Source of the DNA: Prolixibacteraceae bacterium
Lineage (GTDB): Bacteria; Bacteroidota; Bacteroidia; Bacteroidales; Prolixibacteraceae
Assembly: GCA_016930735.1 (NCBI GenBank)
Contig: JAFGGF010000122.1
Span: forward strand, 1 to 33,658
DNA length: 33,658 nucleotides
Direction: 5' to 3'
Under the pieces are notes generated by a model. It was not told the DNA's origin, made no database searches, and worked only from the letters and a program-made list of their open reading frames with translations. Shown here in pieces: positions 19,296 through 27,762 of the stretch. The translations under genes were made by a program, and so were the position numbers. Every line of letters starts with the position of its first letter. Within the stretch, counting starts at the first letter, position 1.

Positions 19296-20645
19296 TTAAT
19301 ATGCTTCGTGTTTGTGTGGTCCCATCGCCCAGCTAATCTGTAATATCAGGCTATGGTCAGAAGGCAGTTTAACATCCGGCACGGGTTTCATATCAAAAAT
19401 ATCCCTTTTGTTATATTGATACTGAAGCCTGAAAAACACAAATTCGCTTTGCCAGAAATCGATATTCGCGGTAAAATCCCATTCACTTTGATTGCTGTCG
19501 TATGGAAGTTCTGAATACCCGATCCTTCCTCCCATCCAGAACCTTGCATTTAATTTATTCTCGAATGAACTATAAAAGCCCTTGCTTTTAACCGGTTGCC
19601 CGGGCATCTCGTAAACTCCATAAAAAAACTCGGTTTTCCATTCGAAGGTGCGGTATTTTTCCCTTCCTAACGGAACCCATTTATATATTAACCCAAGGCT
19701 CGAAATCCAGGAATTGTATTTCCCTTCCATATCGTTTTTACCGGTAACGCTGTTCAGGCTGAATTCAAAATAACTGTTTTTTGACAAGTCGTAATAATTT
19801 TTCCAGTGCCCGACATACAGAATCCGCCTCTTCCCTTCATCAATGAAACTTACGCCATTGCCTCCATTTATAATTGAAATATCAAGGTTGCTGGCATCTG
19901 CAAAAAGTAAACGGGGAAGTAAAAAGCTTGTGGCAATTCCGGTTCCGCTTAATCCACGGTTACTGAAATAATTCACCAGGACACTTGGCCTGTCGAATTG
20001 TGGCAGGGCATGGTCGTGGTACCTGTTTAAGGGACCAAATTCTGCATAAAAAATCCCTGCTTTCAGGTTCATATTTAACGGAAGGTTCAGCAGTTCCATA
20101 TAGGCTTCTTCAATTGAAATGCCCTCTTTTGTAACAGAAAGAAACGCCTTCCCCCTTGTAAATGGGTCTAACGGGGCAACAAAGGCTAATTCCGTTTCAC
20201 GCATAAAAAAACCATTATTCCCATAAAAAAAATCACCGGCTTCGTTTATAAAATCAAAATCTGACGAACTGCATCCGGCAAAAAAATCGCCTCCAAGGCT
20301 TATATTCGGATTCAGTCCTTGCTGGCTCCTCACGCCGCTCATAAACTTTTTAGAGATATCAGCCTTTTCCTCTTTTTCCTTTGAACTTAGCTGATTGGCT
20401 TCCTCAAGTAACTTTTTTAATTCATCTTGCTGCTCTGCATTATCGAGCCTTGCTTTCAACGACGAAATTAATTCCTCAAGCCGGGCAATATTAATTTCAT
20501 TTGATTCTTTTAACTCCTGAAGTTGTTTTTTTAAAATTGCTGTTTCAGTCTCCTGATTGCCGGAGTTAATCTTATCCTGCGCATGCAAAATATTTGAATA
20601 CAGGATAAAGCCGATCATGATTAGTAAAAAATATTTGATTTTCAT
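19296..20645 (-). CDS. Porin-like outer membrane beta-barrel protein with N-terminal coiled coil, in the metal-uptake operon
   Basis: Signal peptide; coiled-coil ETAILKKQLQELKESNEINIARLEELISSLKARL; alternating aromatic beta-strands; C-terminus ILQISWAMGPHKHEAY. Gap of 26 nt to the solute-binding protein gene. Confidence 0.7.
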   Translation of the reverse strand: MKIKYFLLIMIGFILYSNILHAQDKINSGNQETETAILKKQLQELKESNEINIARLEELISSLKARLDNAEQQDELKKLLEEANQLSSKEKEEKADISKKFMSGVRSQQGLNPNISLGGDFFAGCSSSDFDFINEAGDFFYGNNGFFMRETELAFVAPLDPFTRGKAFLSVTKEGISIEEAYMELLNLPLNMNLKAGIFYAEFGPLNRYHDHALPQFDRPSVLVNYFSNRGLSGTGIATSFLLPRLLFADASNLDISIINGGNGVSFIDEGKRRILYVGHWKNYYDLSKNSYFEFSLNSVTGKNDMEGKYNSWISSLGLIYKWVPLGREKYRTFEWKTEFFYGVYEMPGQPVKSKGFYSSFENKLNARFWMGGRIGYSELPYDSNQSEWDFTANIDFWQSEFVFFRLQYQYNKRDIFDMKPVPDVKLPSDHSLILQISWAMGPHKHEAY

Positions 20646-20673
20646 GTGTTTTAACTTAAATTACATCGATTGC

Positions 20674-20698
20674 TTGTGGCATAATTCATATGCCACAA
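20674..20698. promoter_or_regulatory. Perfect inverted repeat TTGTGGCATA-ATTCA-TATGCCACAA upstream of the porin-like gene
   Basis: 10-bp perfect arms with a 5-nt spacer, 29 nt upstream of ATG 20645. Confidence 0.6.
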
Positions 20699-20708
20699 TT
20701 GTTTATAT

Positions 20709-20727
20709 TATTGAACAGTGTTCAATA
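20709..20727. promoter_or_regulatory. Perfect 19-bp palindrome TATTGAACA-G-TGTTCAATA, Fur-family-like (contains a 7-1-7 repeat)
   Basis: 9-bp perfect arms with a 1-nt centre, upstream of metal-transport genes. Confidence 0.6.
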
Positions 20728-20744
20728 CAAATAATAATCAGAAG

Positions 20745-21113
20745 TTAAAACGAAAATGGAGGAGCCCGGAGGCTGCAATTCAGGTGATAAATGTTTTTTA
20801 CAAAATCCTCTGAAGGGATATAAATTTTCTGAACCCTGATTTGCGCCAGTAAAAATGTTAATCCTAAAAAACCAATAACAAACTGAAAAAAATGGAATAT
20901 CTGATTCAGTATAAAAATTTCAAATCCTGAGTGTTTGTGGTTTTGAAAAGGGACTCTTGTATCAGCATTTTTTTGATAGGGATGCGCATGAGATATGATA
21001 TCACCTTTAATATAATGTGAATGAAGATTTACTGTATTATTATACAATAAAAAGCATAAAGCCGGAAATACCAGATACAATAAAATTCTTTTGTTTTTCC
21101 GAAGGACTCCCAT
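20745..21113 (-). CDS. Small two-TM protein with three HxH motifs in the inter-TM segment
   Basis: TM1 ILLYLVFPALCFLLYNN; HSHYIKGDIISHAHPYQKNADTRVPFQNHKH; TM2 FHFFQFVIGFLGLTFLLA. Located immediately upstream of the metal operon on the same strand. Confidence 0.7.
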   Translation of the reverse strand: MGVLRKNKRILLYLVFPALCFLLYNNTVNLHSHYIKGDIISHAHPYQKNADTRVPFQNHKHSGFEIFILNQIFHFFQFVIGFLGLTFLLAQIRVQKIYIPSEDFVKNIYHLNCSLRAPPFSF

Positions 21114-21209
21114 AATTCCCGGTTAGTTGATTGAGGGTAAATTTAAAAAAAGAAATGTTATGAACAAAAGTCCTTTATAGTTTTATATAAAAAACTTCTA
21201 ATTCTTTTT

Positions 21210-22058
21210 CTATAAGCTTTTTAAAAACTCTGCACTTTCCTTAAAAGTTGCAGGATCCATCTCAACAAAAAAGTTCTTTACACCACCGGTTTTTGCAGCT
21301 TCGAAAAACTCATTCCAATCGACCACTCCCTGTCCGATCGGCACCTGAGCTTCTTTTTCAGTTGACCAGTCAGCCAAATGAGCCGATACAAACCTTCCAG
21401 GATATTTACGAAAATAATCGGCAGCCTTGTAACCAATACTTATCACTGCAACCTGAAACTGCATTTTAACCAAATCAGGGTTCAGTTCTTTCATCAGGAC
21501 ATCGTAAATCAATTCACCATCCCTTTTTTCAAATTCCATGTGGTGGTTATGATATCCTGTTACCAGTCCTGCATTATTGACCTTTTCAGCAATCACATTT
21601 AATTCACCACAGGCTTTACGGTATTCATCCATTGAACCTTCGGGTAGCCAAAAACTGGAAAGTATAATCTGCTCAATCCCCATTTTGAGTGTCCAGTTGA
21701 TTGTATCATCAAGGGTTTCTTTTAATTCTGCAAAATTGTAATGCGAACTCCTGCAAATCAACCCTGAATCATTTATTATATTTTTCATTTCAGAGGGAGC
21801 CATGTCGGTAAAGGTTTCAAATTCGGTACCTGTGTACCCTTTAGGCGAGCACATTTCAATTTCACTATAACCATAGCCAGCCATTTTTTTCATGGTGCCT
21901 GCAAAATCTTCAGCCAGCTGTTGACGAATAGTCCACGACTGAAATCCAAAATTTACACCCTGTTTACCACAGGCTGATAAGCTTAAAGGAAGAATACAGG
22001 CAGTTGCAATTCCTGCCGATGTTGTGCGGATAAAGTTACGTCGGTCAATTTTTTTCAT
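21210..22058 (-). CDS. Sugar phosphate isomerase/epimerase-like TIM barrel protein with Tat/lipoprotein-type signal
   Basis: DRRNFIRTTSAGIATACILPLSLSAC; xylose isomerase-like TIM barrel motifs MAGYGYSEIEMCSPKGY, GLVTGYHNHHMEF and VSAHLADWS. Confidence 0.85.
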   Translation of the reverse strand: MKKIDRRNFIRTTSAGIATACILPLSLSACGKQGVNFGFQSWTIRQQLAEDFAGTMKKMAGYGYSEIEMCSPKGYTGTEFETFTDMAPSEMKNIINDSGLICRSSHYNFAELKETLDDTINWTLKMGIEQIILSSFWLPEGSMDEYRKACGELNVIAEKVNNAGLVTGYHNHHMEFEKRDGELIYDVLMKELNPDLVKMQFQVAVISIGYKAADYFRKYPGRFVSAHLADWSTEKEAQVPIGQGVVDWNEFFEAAKTGGVKNFFVEMDPATFKESAEFLKSL

Positions 22059-22083
22059 AATTCAGGTTTTTCATTTGGTTAAG

Positions 22084-22100
22084 AATCCTAATTTAGGATT
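22084..22100. promoter_or_regulatory. Palindrome AATCCTAA-T-TTAGGATT in a divergent promoter region
   Basis: 8-1-8 perfect inverted repeat between divergent genes starting at 22058 (-) and 22214 (+). Confidence 0.4.
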
Positions 22101-22213
22101 ATTTCAGTGAATTTGAAAATTCTGTGATTTCAAATCCTGGTGTTTTTACTACCCTTAAAAAAATTACTATTTTTATAAAAAGAAAAAATATTTATATAAT
22201 TAAAAATCAAGCT

Positions 22214-24166
22214 ATGAAATTAAAAAGCCTTTTCAACTTATTATTTATTTTAGTTGTTCTTGCGGCAATGATGAATTGCCAACCCAAAGCCCCGGAAAAT
22301 GCTGTTAATATTGATATTAACAAAACCGGTGCTCCCATCGAAAAATATATTTACGGCCAATTTATCGAACACCTTGGAAAATGTATTTATGGTGGAATAT
22401 GGGCAGAAATGCTGGAAGACAGAAAGTTCTACTACCCGATAGTTGAAGATTTTAATCCATGGGCTCAGGACTCTGATGCTTTCTGGAACACAGGACCCTA
22501 TACATATCTTAATGGTTCACCATGGGAAATGATCGGTGGAGCAAAAGTCGTAATGATGGATAAGAAAAATCCTTTTACGGGAGAGCAGTCTGTAAAAATT
22601 ATCTCCCCGGGAGATGGTTCTGAGGTGGGTATAAAACAGGCAAGACTTGCTGTTTTAAAAGATAAAAAATACAATGGAAGTATTGTGCTTTCCGGATCAG
22701 CTGATGTTTTACCGGTTGCCATTGAACTTGTAAACCAGGCTGGCGAAAAGGTAACAGCGGAAATAGCTGAAATCTCCGATGATTTTACCAGTTACCCGTT
22801 TGAAATTACTCCCGGATTTTCTTGTGGCAATGCTACCCTGCAGGTCATTCCCAAGGGAAAAGGTCAATTAAACATTGGTACAGTTTCACTGATGCCATCC
22901 GATAATATCAAAGGCTGGAGACCCGATGTTGTTGCCTTGCTGAAAGAATTAAACTCTCCTGTTTACCGCTGGCCAGGAGGAAATTTTGTAAGCGGCTACA
23001 ACTGGATGGATGGAATTGGTGAACGCGACAAACGCCCTCCAAGGAAAAATCCGGCATGGAAAGGTGTTGAAGCAAACGATGTGGGGATTCATGAATATAT
23101 GGAACTGATGGCGATGATCGGTGCAGAACCGTTTGTTGCAGTAAACACAGGCCTTGGAACCCTAGAAGAAGTTACAAAAGAAATCGAATATTGTAACGGA
23201 TCAGCAGACACCGAAATGGGAAAATTAAGATCTGAAAACGGGCATTCCGATCCATATAAAGTTAAATTCTGGGCTGTGGGTAACGAAATGTACGGAGACT
23301 GGCAGTTAGGACACATGCCGTTGGAAGAATATGTAAAAAAACACAATGCCATGGCTGAAGCTATCTGGAACATTGACCCCGACGCTCAGCTTATCGCTGT
23401 TGGTTCAGTTGGCGACTGGAGTAAAACCATGCTTGAAAACTGCGCTGACCATATGAACCTCTTGAGCGAACATATCTATGAAAGAGAACTGGACGATGTA
23501 ACGGACCATATTGCACAGGTAGCAAATTCAATCAAGCGTGTTGCCGATGCACACCGCGAATACCGGGAAACCATTCAGGGGCTGGCCGAAAAAAATATCC
23601 GTATAGCCATGGATGAATGGAATTTCTGGTATGGTGATTATATTTACGGCGAACTGGGAGTCCGCTACCATCAGAAAGATGCTCTGGGTATTGCAAAAGG
23701 ACTGCATGAATATTTCCGAAACAGCGACATTTACTTTATGGCCAATTATGCGCAAACCGTGAATGTGATAGGATGTATTAAAACTACTAAAACAACTGCT
23801 GGATTTGCCACAACCGGATTACCATTGAAACTTTACAGGAACGAATTTGGAACCATTCCCGTTAATATTGAAAACTCTTTGGAAGGTTTGGATATTTCTG
23901 TTGCTTTAACTGGAGACAGGAGCCAGCTTACCATTGCAATTGTAAACAGCACTCCTGAAACAAAAGAGGTCCCGTTTTCTTTTGAAAACATTAAAACTGC
24001 AAAAACCGGTAAACAATGGGTGATTCAGAATGATGATCCAAATATTTACAATGAACCGGATAAAGAACCCAATGTAAAAATTGTGGAATCAGAGCTGAAT
24101 TTTAAAAATAATTCTTTGACTGTTCCGGGGTATGCGATTGTAATAGCTAAAGTGGATGTAAAATAA
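22214..24166 (+). CDS. Alpha-L-arabinofuranosidase, GH51, lipoprotein
   Basis: KYIYGQFIEHLGKCIYGGIWAEMLEDRKFYYP, YRWPGGNFVSGYNWMDGIG, FWAVGNEMYGDWQLGH (acid/base E), IAMDEWNFWYG (nucleophile E). Lipobox MMNCQPK. Likely start ATG 22214. Confidence 0.92.
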   Translation: MKLKSLFNLLFILVVLAAMMNCQPKAPENAVNIDINKTGAPIEKYIYGQFIEHLGKCIYGGIWAEMLEDRKFYYPIVEDFNPWAQDSDAFWNTGPYTYLNGSPWEMIGGAKVVMMDKKNPFTGEQSVKIISPGDGSEVGIKQARLAVLKDKKYNGSIVLSGSADVLPVAIELVNQAGEKVTAEIAEISDDFTSYPFEITPGFSCGNATLQVIPKGKGQLNIGTVSLMPSDNIKGWRPDVVALLKELNSPVYRWPGGNFVSGYNWMDGIGERDKRPPRKNPAWKGVEANDVGIHEYMELMAMIGAEPFVAVNTGLGTLEEVTKEIEYCNGSADTEMGKLRSENGHSDPYKVKFWAVGNEMYGDWQLGHMPLEEYVKKHNAMAEAIWNIDPDAQLIAVGSVGDWSKTMLENCADHMNLLSEHIYERELDDVTDHIAQVANSIKRVADAHREYRETIQGLAEKNIRIAMDEWNFWYGDYIYGELGVRYHQKDALGIAKGLHEYFRNSDIYFMANYAQTVNVIGCIKTTKTTAGFATTGLPLKLYRNEFGTIPVNIENSLEGLDISVALTGDRSQLTIAIVNSTPETKEVPFSFENIKTAKTGKQWVIQNDDPNIYNEPDKEPNVKIVESELNFKNNSLTVPGYAIVIAKVDVK

Positions 24167-24312
24167 CAGTTTATATAAATTAAAGCTTTATCCTGAGTTA
24201 AATAAAATTTTAAATCTGTACGATATTAAAAAGCCTCCTTTAATCTGCATTTTGCATAAACTTCCATATATGATGAATTGTGAAATGAGATTAAAAATTA
24301 CTTATTAATTTT

Positions 24313-24320
24313 TATATTTA
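24313..24320 (+). promoter_or_regulatory. Bacteroidetes-type -7 element-like TATATTTA upstream of rhaT
   Basis: One mismatch to TAnnTTTG, 36 nt upstream of ATG 24356. Confidence 0.35.
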
Positions 24321-24355
24321 ACTCGCATAATCAATAACTAATTAACTAATCTGAT

Positions 24356-25408
24356 ATGCAGGTTATACTCGGAATTATTTATCACTCGATTGGCGGATTT
24401 GCCTCGGGAAGTTTTTACATGCCTTTTAACAAAGTCAGGAAATGGTCGTGGGAAACCTACTGGATTGTAGGCGGATTATTTTCATGGCTGATTGTACCAC
24501 CGCTGGCAGCATGGCTTACCGTGCCCGGATTTGCAGAAATCATTGCCGCCACTTCAAAACAGGTCATTTATTTTACCATTTTAATGGGTTTGATGTGGGG
24601 GATCGGAGGTCTTTCATACGGATTGGGAGTCCGTTACCTGGGAATGTCGCTTGGAAACTCAGTCGTGTTGGGATTCTGTGCAGCTTTCGGAGCCATAGTC
24701 CCATCCATTTATTACGACATTAATCCGGTTGCCGGAAAAATTTCTTTTACCGATATGCTTGCAACTCCCGGTGGAAAACTCGTATTGCTTGGAGTAGCAG
24801 TTTGCCTTGCAGGAATAGCCCTTTCAGGAAAAGCAGGAATGATGAAAGAAAAGGAACTTTCAGAAGAAGAACAGAAAAAGAGTGTTGCTGAGTTCAGCCT
24901 GGTAAAAGGACTGATAATCGCAATCCTTTCAGGAATTTTAAGTTCATTTTTCAACTTTGGGATTGAAGCCGGAAAACCCATGGCACAAGCTGCTGTTAAT
25001 GCAGGATTTAATCCCTTGTACCAGAACAATGTTACTTATGTCGTCCTTTTATGGGGGGGATTGACTACCAACCTTATCTGGACAACCATCCTCAGCCTGA
25101 AAAACCGGTCATACGGCGATTTTGTCAATACCTCAACTCCTATTGCCAAAAATGTTTTGTTTTCGGCACTGGCCGGTACAACCTGGTTCCTGCAGTTCTT
25201 TTTCTACGGAATGGGTGAAAGCAAACTGGGCAATGGTGCAAGCTCATGGATATTGCATATGTCAACCATAATACTTACTGCCAATATGTGGGGAATCTAC
25301 CGCAAAGAATGGATGGGTGTTGCACCAAAAACCAAGTGGACAATTATTATCGGGATATCCGTAATTATTGCTTCAGTATTTCTGGTGGGAATCGGCAATT
25401 CAATGTAA
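24356..25408 (+). CDS. rhaT: L-rhamnose/H+ symporter RhaT
   Basis: GIIYHSIGGFASGSFYMPFNKVRKWSWETYWIVGGLFSWLIVPPLAAWLTVP; LGNSVVLGFCAAFGAIVPSIYY. Confidence 0.93.
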   Translation: MQVILGIIYHSIGGFASGSFYMPFNKVRKWSWETYWIVGGLFSWLIVPPLAAWLTVPGFAEIIAATSKQVIYFTILMGLMWGIGGLSYGLGVRYLGMSLGNSVVLGFCAAFGAIVPSIYYDINPVAGKISFTDMLATPGGKLVLLGVAVCLAGIALSGKAGMMKEKELSEEEQKKSVAEFSLVKGLIIAILSGILSSFFNFGIEAGKPMAQAAVNAGFNPLYQNNVTYVVLLWGGLTTNLIWTTILSLKNRSYGDFVNTSTPIAKNVLFSALAGTTWFLQFFFYGMGESKLGNGASSWILHMSTIILTANMWGIYRKEWMGVAPKTKWTIIIGISVIIASVFLVGIGNSM

Positions 25409-25427
25409 ATCAAAATATAAAATTGCT

Positions 25428-26693
25428 ATGAATAATTCAGAACTCATAAATAAAGCATACGAAATTGCCAGAGAACAATACACAGTAATAGGTGTGGATT
25501 CTGATGCTGCCATTTCAAAAATGAAGGATGTAAACATCTCGTTACATTGCTGGCAAACCGACGATGTTGGCGGTTTTGAAACAACCGGCAATGAGCTTTC
25601 AGGAGGAATACAGGCAACCGGCAATTACCCAGGCAAAGCCTCGACTATTGCTCAGGTTCGTGCCGATTTGGATAAAGTATTGTCTTTACTTCCCGGCAAA
25701 CAAAGGCTGAACCTGCACGCCATTTATGGTGATTTTAGTGGCGAATTTGTCGACCGCGACCAGATTGAAGTTAAACACTTTCAAAGCTGGATCGATTGGT
25801 GCAAGGCTCAGAGAATCGGGATGGATTTTAATGCTACCTGCTTTTCACACCCCCGTGCTGCAGACGGTTTTACCCTTTCAAGTAAAAACGAAGAAAATCG
25901 CAAATTCTGGGTTGAACATGTAAAACGCTGCCGTGCAATTTCAGCAGAAATCGGGAAACAACTGGGAACACCATGTGTACACAACACCTGGATCCCGGAT
26001 GGTTCAAAAGATACACCAATTGACAGAAATGGTTACCGTATACTTTTAAAAAAATCACTGGATGAAGCTCTGAAAAAAAAATACCCGAAAGAGTATATGA
26101 AAGATGCCGTTGAAAGCAAGTTATTCGGGATTGGTTTTGAGTCGATGACAGTTGGCTCACATGATTTCTACCTGGGTTATGCAATTAAAAACGACATTCT
26201 GATTTGCCTCGATAACGGGCACTTCCACCCTACAGAACAGGTGGGAGATAAAATTTCGTCGGTTCTTCAGTTTGTTGATGAAATTCTTTTACATGTAACA
26301 CGCCCTATCCACTGGGACTCCGACCATGTTGTTACGCTTAACGAAGACGTACAATTAATTGCATCGGAGATCATGCGCAACGATTTCCTCAGCAGGGTAA
26401 ACATCGGTTTGGATTTTTTTGATGCATCCATTAACCGAATCGGTGCCTATGTTACCGGTACCCGTGCAGCCATGAAGGCTTTCCTGATCGCGGCCCTGGA
26501 ACCAACCGAACAACTCATAAAACTGGAAGAAGAAGGTAAATATTTTGAACGACTGGCTATGCTGGAAGAATTAAAAACCATGCCTTTCGGTGCCGTCTGG
26601 GATTATTACTGTTTGCAGGAAGTTGTACCTGTTGGGACTGATTATATTGAAGAAATTCAAAAATATGAAAATAAAGTTCTTAGCAAACGATAA
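25428..26693 (+). CDS. rhaA: L-rhamnose isomerase
   Basis: VNISLHCWQTDDVGGFE, LNLHAIYGDFSGEFVDRD, GMDFNATCFSHPRA, HNTWIPDG, LDNGHFHPTE and HWDSDHVV motifs. Start at ATG 25428. Confidence 0.96.
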   Translation: MNNSELINKAYEIAREQYTVIGVDSDAAISKMKDVNISLHCWQTDDVGGFETTGNELSGGIQATGNYPGKASTIAQVRADLDKVLSLLPGKQRLNLHAIYGDFSGEFVDRDQIEVKHFQSWIDWCKAQRIGMDFNATCFSHPRAADGFTLSSKNEENRKFWVEHVKRCRAISAEIGKQLGTPCVHNTWIPDGSKDTPIDRNGYRILLKKSLDEALKKKYPKEYMKDAVESKLFGIGFESMTVGSHDFYLGYAIKNDILICLDNGHFHPTEQVGDKISSVLQFVDEILLHVTRPIHWDSDHVVTLNEDVQLIASEIMRNDFLSRVNIGLDFFDASINRIGAYVTGTRAAMKAFLIAALEPTEQLIKLEEEGKYFERLAMLEELKTMPFGAVWDYYCLQEVVPVGTDYIEEIQKYENKVLSKR

Positions 26694-26696
26694 AGC

Positions 26697-27539
26697 TTCT
26701 ATACTAAAGATGTTGTTCGTTTTAAAAAAATATATCAGGAAAGAAAAGACTTTTCTAATAATACGTTTGTAAATGAAAATGGTAAAACTCTGGCTTTGAC
26801 GGGTGGTGGTGAATTTGGTTCACTCCGGGCAGCCAAATCCGGATATAAAGTTGCCAATACTCAAACTTCATATGATGTTGTACTGGCACTTGGCACTTTT
26901 CATAACAATAAGATTCAGCAAATGGCTCAAAACCTGGCGCAGACGGTTGAACGGGAAAATACAGATGACGGCGCAGTTGTTCATACGGAGTATTCCTTAA
27001 TGACAGGATTTATCGGAACTGCCTGGATCAGCAAAGCTCTTTCCGATAAGTGCTACAACAAACCTGCTTACAATATATTACAAAATGACAAATATCCATC
27101 CTAACTATACTCCATCGATCTGGGAGCGACTTCCATTTGGGAACGTCTGAATGGCCATACCGTGGAAAACGGATTTGGCGGCAATAACAGCATGAAATCC
27201 TTTAACCATTATTCCTTCGGCGCAGTCGGCCAGTGGATGATTGCATATTCCCTGGGAATTCAGCGTGATGGGCCCTGATTCCAGCGATTTATTCTTCAAC
27301 CCACACCTGAGACCTCCCCGGAGAAATGACGCCGGCGGAAGGATATTACGATTCAATGTATGGCAGAATTAACAGCAAATGGGAAGTAAATAACGGGCAA
27401 GTGATTTATAGCAACCGTGTCGGCAAAATCGGAACGTGATGTTTTGGATGAAAACGGGTGCAGTTTAATTGATTTTGAAAACGGAAAAGCTATATATAAA
27501 CTGGGTTCCGGAAAATACAGATTTGTAAGCATATTGTAA
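26697..27539 (+). pseudogene. 5'-truncated, decayed GH78 alpha-L-rhamnosidase remnant
   Basis: Readable GH78 C-terminal fragments across frames: FYTKDVVRFKKIYQERKDF...GYKVANTQTSYDVVLALGTF...EYSLMTGFIGTAWISKALSDKCYNKPAYNILQNDKYPS*LYSIDLGATSIWERLNGHTVENGFGGNNSMKSFNHYSFGAVGQWMIAYSLGIQRDGP*FQRFILQP, frameshift, GEMTPAEGYYDSMYGRINSKWEVNNGQVIY, frameshift/deletion, AKSERDVLDENGCSLIDFENGKAIYKLGSGKYRFVSIL*. Confidence 0.9.
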
Positions 27540-27762
27540 AAACAGTCCCCTGTTTTATTCAGATATTTACGAATTAAAAATATATGAAAGCATCTGTGAA
27601 ATTCCGGAATACCTCCTTTCCGGTCTGTATCCCCGTTTGACGACCCGACTGGAGGAACCATTCGGACTGGAACGGCAGGAATTCGAATTTTAAAATTCGG
27701 TTCATTATCATTCCTGAAAATAATTTTATATCATTGCCTTCAATAACTCAACCATCTGAATT

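Noticed and set aside
26796-27104. 102-aa plus-strand ORF as an independent gene
   Set aside because: Its translation is an internal GH78 fragment; the TTG start is arbitrary and similarity continues both upstream (from 26697) and downstream past the stop.
27105-27661. Two minus-strand ORFs (83 and 102 aa) opposite the GH78 remnant
   Set aside because: The opposite strand carries clear GH78 similarity over most of this region. The minus-strand frames are chance openings in decayed sequence.
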